In this document: one piece after another, positions 54,739-64,000 of the stretch
Layout of the letters: the number at the start of each line of letters is the position of its first letter
How positions within the stretch are numbered: the stretch's first letter is position 1
DNA from: Microbotryum silenes-acaulis
Taxonomy: Eukaryota; Basidiomycota; Microbotryomycetes; Microbotryales; Microbotryaceae
Assembly (NCBI GenBank): GCA_003665825.1
Contig: QPFY01000010.1
Location: 930,001-994,000, forward strand
DNA length: 64,000 bases
Reading direction: 5' to 3'
The notes under the pieces: generated by a model
Seen by the model: the letters and a program-made list of their open reading frames with translations, nothing else
What the model was told of the DNA's origin: nothing
The model's database searches: none
Translations under genes and position numbers: made by a program

Positions 54739-57240
54739 TCAAAGGGGAAAGGAAGGAGAAGAAATGAAAAAATAAGCGGTACATGATATACAATTGCATA
54801 AGAGTGTCTTCACAATGTCACAGCGGTGACACTTCTTCTTATATCGAGCTCGACCACCCATCTCAGCCGTGGTCAGCCCCTTGCAAAACCTCGGCGATTC
54901 TGGGTTATTCGGATCCCTCTCTTCACTCAAGCCATACATCTTCCCGCAATCTACACATGGGTTTTCACACCCAATCTCCGATCCCTGTCGGGCTGACGCT
55001 GATCCCTTGAACTTGCAAGAGGCTTGACCGCAGAACCGACAGTGCCGCATTACTTTCCCGGTGACTGCGCTCACTGAACTGCCACTGGTAGCAATCCCTG
55101 CACGCGGACCATTGTTGCTTGTGTCCATCGCCCCGGATGGGCGGATGAATGATGTTTGAGGATTGGACACTTCGACCTCTGCATCCGTGAGCATCCCCGA
55201 GACCGGAGATTTGTGGCCGAGCAACGGCTTGGCGGGCGCCGGGCTGACATTGCGACCGCGGGAGGGGTCGGTGATCATCGCTTGGGTCGCTTTGACGTCG
55301 TTCTCGGCCATATTCATTGTGGCTAAATACTCACTCTGCCATCGCAGAGTCGTAGAACGCTTGAAGGACTTTAGAGTTCGGCACGTGTCCGCAATTGCCC
55401 GTTGGATCTTCCCAGTCTCCAAAATCGGGATAAACGTAAGTTGAGTTCGAGTCGCGCGATGGGTTCCGCGACTCGATTGCCGATCGATAGTCCAACTCGA
55501 GCCAGTCGCGAGCTGCACAATGAGCTGTGACCAAGACGTGCGCGTATTGCTTCGATCCGAAGCCGCGTTGGAGAACTGCCCGCATGTTATTCCAGACGAC
55601 TGAGGTGATTGCGCAGCGATGTGAAAGGTGGAAAGGGAACATCGACCGAAGCGAGAATGTCACTTGTTTGAGCACCTCGGGCGACCAAGACCGATACTTC
55701 TTGTTAAATTTCTTGTTGTTGCATCGATATGAGACGCCGATGAGGAACACTGACTTGTTGAGGTCGCATGCCCGGCGAGGCCGATCGATAAAGCCGTCTC
55801 GCCGTAAGACGCCTTTTTTCAGAGTCGAATCCGTTTGCTGGCAGCTATCGCACTTCAGTCCGATTCCGGCCGGAACATCTTCTGGTTGACCCATCAATAG
55901 CAGCGGATCCCAATAAAAAGGACGGATCGAAGATCTGGATCTTATTGCGAGAGCGTCGAGTGTCGTAATATCGAGCCCACACAGTTTTGGTCGGAAGCCA
56001 ACCATGCAGCAATTGGTGGAACGGCTTGGTGGAATGATTCGTCCGGGATCCGTTGACGCCTTTGATCATCTCGCGTTTGGAATTGTAGAGCTCTGTAAGC
56101 CACTTGGGATGTTCCCACCGGCCTTCGCCCTTGGCAGAGACGACCCCGTCGTCCTCAGCGCCATCGAACGGATCACCCCCTCCCCCATCACATAAAATAT
56201 CATCGGCGTCGATGATTGGTTCGCCGAGATGAGTAGTCTGGTGGCGTGTGAGTCGGGGGTCGACAATCGATTCACCCGGGGTTGACTTTGGAATTGAGTC
56301 AACAGACTCGGGGCCGCTGGGGACTGCCGAGCTCGCCGATGCCGGCATCGAGGGCAGACTGGGGTCGGTAAGGCACGGCGAACGAAGGGTTTGAAGCTGA
56401 AGACGAACTTGAACTGGATGCTTGCGCAAAGCTGAGAGTTGTCTGTTTCTGGAGTCGATAGCCATTGATATGCGTAAGACTTTGTGCGGCCCACGGACAA
56501 GACACAGGTCTACGCAACTCACGGTGTACGTTTTTGCAGGGGGAAACTGCGAGGGTGGAATATTAAAATAACCCCAGGTCAGCCCGAAATGGATCAGGAT
56601 TGAAGGTTCGTCATCACACTAGGCTGCCACACATCGAGCTTGAACAACTGACCAGCATCCTCTGAGTCTGCTCGTCCAAGACGATTTGGCGCTGTGGGGC
56701 TCGCTCCACTTCCAGCCTGTTTCGTTTCGCCTCCTCTCGCTGCCTTGCTTGTTCTTCATCTTGTCGTTTCTTCGCCGCTTTCTCTTCTGCTTGTTTTGCC
56801 TGGGCTTTGGCCGTCTTCTCCTTCTCCTCGTCTGTCTTTCTCGGACGACCACGAGCTCGTTTCGGTGCAGGTGCGGATGCAGGTGGACGATTGGGTGGTC
56901 GGCCGAGTGGCTTTTTGCCTAGCTGCTTGATCGCATTTGGTGTCGAATCCTGCCCATCGTTTGAAAGCTCGTTAAAGCGACGCTTGTCGGCCCGAGATGG
57001 GGTTGCACTGTCGGGAGTGTCGCGACTGGAACCGATTCCGCTGCCCTGGCTTGATGTTGAGGCTGGCGGAGAAGAGGTAGCGGCAGCGACAGAGCCGGTT
57101 CGGTTCCAGGTTCCAGAATGAGAGTGACAGCTGCATGTTGTTGCATGCAATGCATTGCACAAAAGGCAAGAAACACAAGAACGGACGACACGCTCCAGCT
57201 CGCGCCGCGTGTCAGCCAGTCTGCGCCAACTCAGGCCCAT
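54739..57240 (-). CDS. DUF6729-like protein with AT-hooks, possibly transposon-derived
   Basis: Exon pieces I can support: 56653-57240 (from ATG 57240), 56523-56546 (24 nt), a piece ending near 55990, a piece about 55331-55960, and 54739-~55230. Joining them needs introns whose borders are uncertain; at least one frame change near 55960-56000 may be a 48-nt intron or a frameshift. The N-terminal part is Ser/Pro-rich with two AT-hook-like cores (GRPPNRPP, RGRPRK) and a charged coiled coil. The middle has the DUF6729 pattern: RPFYWDPLLLM, CDSCQQ, RDGFIDRPRRACDL, VFLIGVSYRCNNKK, YRSWSPEVLKQ, FPFHLSHRCAI. The C-terminus is Cys-rich (CRFCGQASC, CENPCVDCGKMYG, KKCHRC). In basidiomycetes such proteins occur in multi-copy, transposon-like families; this origin is inferred. 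Confidence 0.5.
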
Positions 57241-57757
57241 TGCGCTAACCTCCGATTGCGCTAACCTCGAGGGAGGGATTTGGCGCAGGGAGGTTAGCAA
57301 AAAGTGACCCCTTGCTGTGGCATGGGAACTAGAAATGATCACTGCAATTTACTTCAATCATGACGAAGCTTGTAATATTTGATGACCACAACCAGATGGA
57401 CGAACCGCCAGAGTCCTTCATGGGTGTGCTACAGCAGTGAGAATGTGCCAAATTTCAGGCTTTGGCCCAGGCGTCGCCGGTCGTTGCCTCGCGAATCTAG
57501 GAGTCGTCCGAGAAGTTGGCAGGGGTTTTGCCGCCCACAGCTCCTGAAACTTTGTGCAAGTTGGCAGATCACCTTTTCTCAACTGAACCTCAAAAAGGCT
57601 GTATGCGATTAGGCTAAACGTCCCTGCTTCTTGCCAATTTACAAGCAAGTTGAGACAAAAATTGCCCTGAAATTTCGGAGGGCAAGTGTGCCAGGCCCAG
57701 ACCTCTCTGCAGAGAGGCTGGACTGAGCTTACACAATCCCGGTGCTTCCCGGCTGAC
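57241..57757. other. Intergenic, 517 bp
   Basis: The stretch holds the upstream region of the DUF6729-like gene and the 3' region of RAD5, both on the minus strand. Near 57240-57300 a short direct repeat (tgcgctaacct) occurs twice. No gene is supported. Confidence 0.5.
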
Positions 57758-60700
57758 TCAGTCGTCTGCAAAGATAGCAGCAAAATCCTCGGCCAATGCT
57801 TTGCTCGTCTTGTTCGCCTTTCCTCCAAGCGCATTATCAACCATTCGGGTCTTGCGCTCTTGCAGAGCAATCATCTTGTCGTCGATCGATTTGTTGATCA
57901 GGAAGCGGGTGACGTATACCCTGAAATGGAGCGCATGGACGATTAGCTCAATTGTTTCCGAGAATGTGCTTCAGACTAGCGACTCACTCTCGAGTTTGAC
58001 CAAAGCGATGAATTCGATCCACGGCTTGCGACTGTTCAGGTGTGGGAGGGGTCAGCTGCTGCGTCCGATGAAAGGTCGCACGGATCCATCCAGTCTTACC
58101 TCAATCGCAGCGTTCCACCAACAGTCCATCAGATACACACGGGTCGCCGCAATCAGGTTCAAGCCAACTCCACCGGCCTTGAGGGAAGCGAGCAGGATGC
58201 ACGACTTGGTCGTGATTGTAAACTTGTAGACTGCCTTCTCACGAGCTTGCTGCGACATTGCCCCATCAAGTCGGAGATAACTGCGAAGCACAAGTAGAGT
58301 TGAGAGCGGGTGTGAGTCAGAGCTTGGACATCTTGTGACAGCCTGACAGCCCCCGTTGGTAGTTCTTGACTAACGTAAAACCACCACGTGCCATGACACG
58401 CTCGATAAGGTCAAGGAAGCCGGTGAACTGTTGCTCAGAAGCACGATCAGCACCCGCATATCCGCGTGAGCTGCTACGTCTCAGTCCGACTCACTTGACT
58501 GAATACCACGGCCTTGAGCTGAGGATCCTTCTCCCTTGCAGCGTTGAGCGACACGACAAGCGCCTCGAGTTTCGTCGAGCTCTTGAAGTCGTCGTCAGCT
58601 CCGTGGCCTAAACCTGACTTTGGCTTAAGGCCGTCCGCCGGCATGCTCTGGCCGCTCAACACATGCTCATCCTCTTTGTCACTTGTCAGCATCGCTTCGC
58701 TCGTCAACGTCGTCCCACCATTCAGTTCGTCCTCCGAGTCGCTCGGATCCTCGTAACCGCGTACAGCGATTCGCTTGGGCTTGACCTGTTCCCTCCCTTT
58801 CCCTTTCAGCTCACTCTTCCCCTTGACAGAAGAAACCGCGGAGGATGGCGTGGTCGCTCCGCTATCTTCCTCGTCGGAGCTGTCGAGAATGGTGATGACG
58901 GTCTGAGACGAGTCGGGAGCTGGACTGGACAACGTGTACTTCGTTGACGCCTTGTCCACCTTCTGCGCAGGATCGATCGACTCTGATGGTGGCGGCTTCT
59001 TGCCCCTCTCGATTGCTGCGATCTGCAGTTCCGAGAAAGGACCTGAAAGGCACTCTGGGCAGCGTGGCTATGATTCACCAAGGTCCGGAACGGGCTCCGT
59101 CAGTCAAGGTCGCTTCCCTACGCAGTCCTACGCGACCCATACTGACCTCTTCACCTTTCTCTTCGCAGTTGTAGAAATGTTGCATCAAGCAAGCGCGACA
59201 TCCCGAATGACCGCAATCCGGCAACCACACCGGTTGCTCGATCAAGTCTCCGCAGACCATACAAGCGGTGTCCCCCTCCTCCTCCTCTGCGTCCGCCTCA
59301 AGTACACCGTTCATCGCCTCGTCTAGCATGGTATCGGCGAGACTCGACGAGCCGAGGTACTTGATGATGCGTTGTTGGATCGCGCGTTCGTCCACGTCCC
59401 CCTTTTCGCGCAGATTCGCTTCGAGTCGTTTGAGCACGAGCGATGGGTGCAGGACCGCTTGTCGTAGTCGCATGAGGATCGAGAAGATCGCAGTCACATT
59501 TCTGATGACCGGTGTGGGTCCGAGAGCCTGGAGTCAGTATGATGCCCTTGGCGCGTGGAAGCGGGACGAGGAACCCACTGCAAGACCGCTCCTTGTCCCT
59601 CATAGACCAAGAACTTGCGTTTCGCACTCTTGTACAAGCGATCGTAAATCTCGCGCTCGTCGGGGCTGAAATCGAGGTATTGGATGTCGATGTGTTTCTG
59701 GGGCAAGCTGACGATCGGGTTCCCATTGCGGTCCTTCATCTTCTTTTCGCGTCGGAGCAAAATTGACTCGAGCACGACCTGAATCACTTCGAGTGCTCTC
59801 GAGTCTTTTTGCTCAAAGGGCACGGTGATGAAAGTCTACGCGGCAAGAGATGATCAGCTTCAGACGTCGAGCGACGAGAGTCGCGGTCACTAGTCGAGCA
59901 TTGACTTACCCTGAAAAAGGAGAAATTACCCCAGGGTTCCAATCGAAGGAAGTGCAGGAGCGAGTACAGATCCTCGAGGCGGCTACAAAAGGGTCACATG
60001 CAATACCTCAGCCAAATGCTTCGAGCGTAGATGAGCTTGGCTATACACTCACTTGACGATGGGCGTTCCAGTCAAGCACCAGCGTCTCTCGGCCTTTAGC
60101 GCATGAACGGCCTTCGCGTTTTGGGTGTCGCGTCTCTTGATCAGGTGCGCCTCATCCAGAACTGCAGCAACGCGATGCGACGAGTGTCAGATGGCACGCA
60201 AAAACCAGACCACGGCCATTGTGATAAGTAAAACTCACCAATGCGGAACCAATCGACAGCGAAAAGACCCCTCCGTTCTGATAGCTTCGCTTTCTTGTCC
60301 TCCCCCTTCGAGGTCGATGCGCCAGACTTGTTCGCCTTTTTGCCGTTATCGAGCCCGCTCATCTTAAAGTCGGAAACGAGAGTTCCATAACTATCACGGA
60401 TAGCTACCGTCAGTACGACTACTTGTTTGAAAATCAATGCCTAGCTACGCTCACCTTGTCACGACGACTTCAACACCGGCATCGATCTGCTCCTGCAACA
60501 TTGATCGACTGTTCCCATAATACTGCAGTACTTGCATGCCGTCGCGAGAGCACTTCTCCAGCTCGCGGACCCATTGATTCAGCAAAGTCATAGGCGCCAC
60601 CACCAACGTAGCCCTCGGTCGACGCTTGCCCTTCTGGCGAGCTTGGGCATGGGCCGTCGTCAAATGTCCACCGGCACCGAGGCGACTTTGAGTCGCGCCA

Positions 60701-62725
60701 AGTCGTCGAACGGGAACCACGTCTTCTTCCGTGTGTTCAGACGTCGAGTCCTCATCATCAGCGGCTTCGGGATCATTCTCGAATGGCTTGCTCGTATGAA
60801 TAAGTGATGCAATCATAATCGTTTTGCCTGGATACATATGTCTGGTAACTCAGCAGAGATCCAGGGGCGACCGCAGGAGAAGACAAGCTCACCCAACCCC
60901 ATCTCATCTGCCAGAATACCACCGTGACAGCCATTCGTGGCCTTTGGGAAATCGAGCGAGAGCTCTCCGGAAAAGGGATTGTAGTAGAACGACTCGGGCT
61001 CGCTAGTCGAATATTGCCCCGGCTCGGGGAAATGGTACCTGCCACACGACGCGGAGCGCGTCAGTCAGCACAGCTCTCTTCATCGGACACTAATGGAACT
61101 TACTCTTCCCACAGTGGATGCATTGACAACTCCTCCCTGGCGTCCTCTTCACCTCGCTCCATGCTCGACATCCACTTGAGCGCCTGCTTCTGATAACCGC
61201 GCAACTCGAGCTTGAAAGTAGGTGCAGGGTCCATCTCGGGCAAGTTGGCATCATTCTTGGTCGCCTTCTTGTAAACAGCAGCAATAGCACTCTGCGGGTC
61301 GCAAAGGGCCTAGATCAGCCGGCCCGTCCGACTCTTAGTGAAAATGAGGCACTCGGGACGAACCGTCGACATCTCTTCCCCGTCTTCATCACCGGTGTCC
61401 TTGCCCGCAAGTTTAGCATCATACTTCTCGAGCATGGCTCTCTTGCTGGGCGAGCTACTAACACCGCCAGCTTTGCCTTTGCCCTTCCGACTTCCCGTCT
61501 GCGCCCTCACGAATGGCTGCAGATCGATCTTGTCGAATAGCTTGTTAAGGGCCAACTTTCTCTGGCGTAGGCTGCGCTCGGTCGTCGTTTCTTTCAAATC
61601 CTGGTGAAAGGTCTGACCACTCTTTGAGTCGCTCGTAACCGGATTGATAGTTTGGCTAGGTGCAGTGAATGCCGAGCGAAGGATGTACGGGGTGAGTGTG
61701 AGGTAGATCGTGTCACCTGCGGGACGTTATGCAGGGGCTGAGAGTAAGTAAGGGGCAGAAAGCGGGTCGCTTGATATGATTTTCACCCCCGAGCTGACCT
61801 GACTTGAATTTGCGGTCGACCATCGTGGCAACGCCCTCAAATGCAATAATATCCAGATCCAACAACCTGAGAAGGATGCATCATCAGCAACCTTGCCGGC
61901 ATCAACAGTGAGTGATCGAGCAGCTTGGGCTTACTTGCTCATCCACGTGGCATCGTTCTCGGAAATGCGACCAATCTCTACTCCTTTCGAGTTGCTGAAT
62001 CTGTGTAGGCTCAATGGGATGAGGGAATGTTGTTCGAGGGGGAGAGGACGGGCAAGATGTACCCACCTAACAACGGTGTCTTCCTTGACCTTGCCCTTCT
62101 TGCGCTCAGGGATGGGTTTGAACTTGTCGCGCTGAATCGAGACGGTGTCGCCCTGAGCGAGCTTGTTGAAGCTCGATGACGAAAAGAGGGCATAACCCGA
62201 AACCATGAGTTCTGCAAGGTGGAAAGAGGGGGACGGAGTCAGTGTCAGAGTTGAGCTGAGTCGAGCCAAGGCTGAGATGAGCAGACGAGCAGACGAGCAC
62301 TGACCTCCAAAGTAGTTGGACGTCCACTCGCGTATGGGCTGCGCTTTCCTTTGTTGAGGCTTCGATGTGGATCCTTCCTGGTGCAAGCCATCATCGAGGT
62401 CGCTGTCGTCGTCATCGCTGAGCTCAGGCCTGAACAGGGTTGGGCGTGGCTTCTCGGGCGACGAATCGTCGAGGACAAGGATGCTCCTCTCCCTCGACGC
62501 CTCGGACGTCGCAGCTCGAGGTGTAGTGAGCTTGGGCAAGACGAATGATCCATTGGCTTGCTCTGGTCCGACGCTCAGACGGGTGCGCTTGGAAGGTCGT
62601 GCGGCTTGGTCATCGTCCTGCTCGTCCTGCTCGTGCAGGTCGATCGCGCGATCGGTAGTGGTGGGCCACGGCGACGGTCGAGAGGGCTCGTCATCCGAGT
62701 CGTCCGAGAGAAAGAGGCCGCCCAT
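57758..62725 (-). CDS. RAD5: DNA repair helicase/ubiquitin ligase RAD5 (HLTF family)
   Basis: Eighteen exons: 62305-62725, 62067-62211, 61935-62000, 61799-61866, 61364-61716, 61104-61291, 60893-61038, 60455-60827, 60239-60390, 60053-60161, 59910-59982, 59579-59835, 59147-59501, 58495-59067, 58375-58427, 58100-58280, 57988-58031, 57758-57920; 1239 residues. Domain order: acidic/Ser-rich N-terminus; HIRAN domain (~140-230, [18 protein letters not shown]); SNF2 ATPase with [18 protein letters not shown] (~462), VLDEAHLIK (~639), CLTGTPIVN; a C3HC4 RING inserted in the helicase ([24 protein letters not shown], ~870-910); then helicase C with [46 protein letters not shown]. Rad5 polyubiquitinates PCNA and remodels stalled forks. 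The RING-to-helicase linker carries a ~120-residue Ser/Asp-rich insert (exon 14). Confidence 0.95.
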
Positions 62726-63037
62726 GTTCCCTGGCACGCGTAGGAGTGTTTAAGATCGGCGCACGAGCGCGGGTGGAGGTGCGGAGGGGGAGCAACGGCG
62801 ACGTAAACGAACACACGAGGCGCGATGGGGCAGGACACGGCGCGATGAGCGCGCGATGTCAACGACGCGTCATGCCTCGTCACGCGCGCGGACCGAGGTC
62901 AGCCGTGAGCGCGTGAAGGCGCGTGAGCGCGTGAGGGACCAGGACAGGAGGGACCGTGCGACCAAACGACACGCGCCTGAGAAGCCCATCTACGGACTGC
63001 AGTGGCTTCGTACCCGCACCTCGATCAACAGGGCAGC
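62726..63037. promoter_or_regulatory. Bidirectional promoter region RAD5 / APC2-like
   Basis: The 312-bp divergent gap is GC-rich with many GCGCG and ACGCG words (for example near 62870-62930). ACGCG-type sites are MCB cell-cycle elements in yeasts; activity here is only suggested. Confidence 0.4.
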
Positions 63038-64000
63038 ATGGACATCGACGTAGCATCCCTGTGGAGAGAGACGGCACACCAATTCGACCCACCTCACTAC
63101 CGAGGCGAGGCTACAGAGGATCAGATCTCGGTCGCACAGGTACGTCGCACCACGGTCAGTCGTGCTCGATCACCGATCATTTGCACTGAGAGCGCGCCTC
63201 CTATCTCGGTACGACGTTGTAACAAGCAGGCGTGGCCACTCTGCGTCGCTCACCTCAACCCGGCAGCGCACGCCCAGAACTTGCACACCGACTACTTTGA
63301 GCCTCCCGTCATCGTCAGAGCCGCTCAGGCCGTAGAGCGAGCCGGGCTCAGTGATCGGCTCTTTGACGACTATCTACGTCAGTACCGTCCCCCAAGCGTT
63401 TGGCCTCCTAACCTCTGTCAGCTCACGTCATCTCAATCTCACCCGCAGTGGCCATCAAGGACACATTCCATGTCGTCCAAGCCGAGGTGCTCGATTGCCT
63501 CGATCGATTCTGGGTCGGTGACCTTACAATCATAACCCTTTTCCCTTCAGGGCAGCCAAGCTGACTGACCGTCTTTCAATCGCTACATCATAGACATCAT
63601 CAGGCGATCATCAACCGCTCGCCGTGGTTCAACTTCTTTACCGCGTCGGACTCATCCTCGACCGATGGCAGCGACCGCTATCCACTTTTTGGCCGTCAGT
63701 CCAATTAGGTCACGTGCACCACGCGTCGAACACCTGAGCCCCACTGATACACTCACTTTCACGAAATCACGCCAGGTCATCAACGGCCCTCGCGAACTAC
63801 AAACGATATTGTCTGAACTGCCTGTACGCAGTCTTACCCTCGGAGTTCACCCAAGCGCTCGGTGTCTATCTTCGGTACCTCTTGCACCTCTCCCCACCCC
63901 TCGGTTCGCTTCCTCCCAACCATGCCCACGCCTTGTCGACCTTGATCCCGCTCTTGGACCGCTACGACCCGCTCTTATTCGGGCTTATTTACGAGGAGAT
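63038..64000 (+). CDS. Possible anaphase-promoting complex subunit 2, 5' part
   Basis: Exons 63038-63139, 63230-63377, 63449-63513, 63594-63694 and 63776->64000 keep one frame. It starts MDIDVASLWRETAHQFDPPH. Helical segments follow: VIVRAAQAVERAGLSDRLFD, IKDTFHVVQAEVLDCLDRFW, AVVQLLYRVGLILDRWQRPL, YKRYCLNCLYAVLPSEFTQA, YLRYLLHLSPPLGSLPP and LLDRYDPLLFGLIYEEI at the window edge. The all-helical cullin-repeat-like pattern and the FGLI.EEI segment suggest the N-terminus of APC2. The diagnostic cullin homology domain lies outside the window, so the name is tentative. The gene is divergent from RAD5. Confidence 0.5.

Noticed and set aside
1..64000. CRISPR arrays, bacterial operons, rRNA genes
   Set aside because: No regularly spaced repeats and all real genes are intron-containing eukaryotic genes; no rRNA segments recognised.

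Overview
The window is nuclear DNA from a fungus, most likely a GC-rich basidiomycete yeast or dimorph. A Pucciniomycotina/Microbotryomycetes-type genome is my inference from GC content, intron density and gene set, not from a database search. Evidence for a fungus: Zn2Cys6 transcription factors, a PalI/Rim9-type membrane protein, a Rad5 helicase with HIRAN domain, a Ty1/copia element, and spliceosomal introns in almost every gene. I modelled about 107 introns, mostly 50-140 nt. All gene models are built by eye from splice sites, reading phase and family homology. Layout: an RNI-like LRR gene running off the left edge (minus, to 1068); a broken Ty1/copia element (about 1250-5709); mitochondrial ribosomal protein mL40 (5808-6484, +); a serine-rich unknown protein (6703-8301, -); casein kinase 1 (10564-12635, -); a small unknown gene (14212-14576, +); pyruvate dehydrogenase E2 (15495-17552, +); RFC4 (17772-19389, -) divergent from SDA1 (19941-22779, +); a heme-dependent N-demethylase-like protein (23092-25399, +); proteasome lid subunit RPN5 (25618-27656, +); a PalI/Rim9-like protein (27965-30153, -) divergent from a Zn2Cys6 factor (30875-34975, +); a sucrose-transporter-like MFS protein (35224-38730, -) divergent from splicing factor PRP11/SF3A2 (38925-39968, +); mitochondrial seryl-tRNA synthetase (40070-41743, -) divergent from APC10/DOC1 (41904-42760, +); a 3-kb gene-poor stretch; G-protein beta (45797-47162, +); a peroxisomal LPX1-like hydrolase (47848-49647, -); a second Zn2Cys6 factor (50072-53473, -); a gene-poor stretch with an 80-nt polypurine tract; a DUF6729-like protein with AT-hooks (54739-57240, -); RAD5 (57758-62725, -) divergent from a possible APC2 subunit running off the right edge (63038->64000, +). 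Most genes are single-copy housekeeping functions; the accessory parts are the copia element, the DUF6729-like gene and the gene-poor gaps. The most striking theme is micro-exons. Exons of 4, 8, 10, 11 and 17 nt, plus initiating exons of 4 and 13 nt, have to be spliced in to restore highly conserved residues: the CK1 glycine-loop Phe, the RFC4 PW-VEK motif, the first two zinc cysteines of a transcription factor, and the PRP11 N-terminus. A second theme is a frequent 5' splice site GTCAG(T/C), with C at intron position +3, in about one fifth of the introns.
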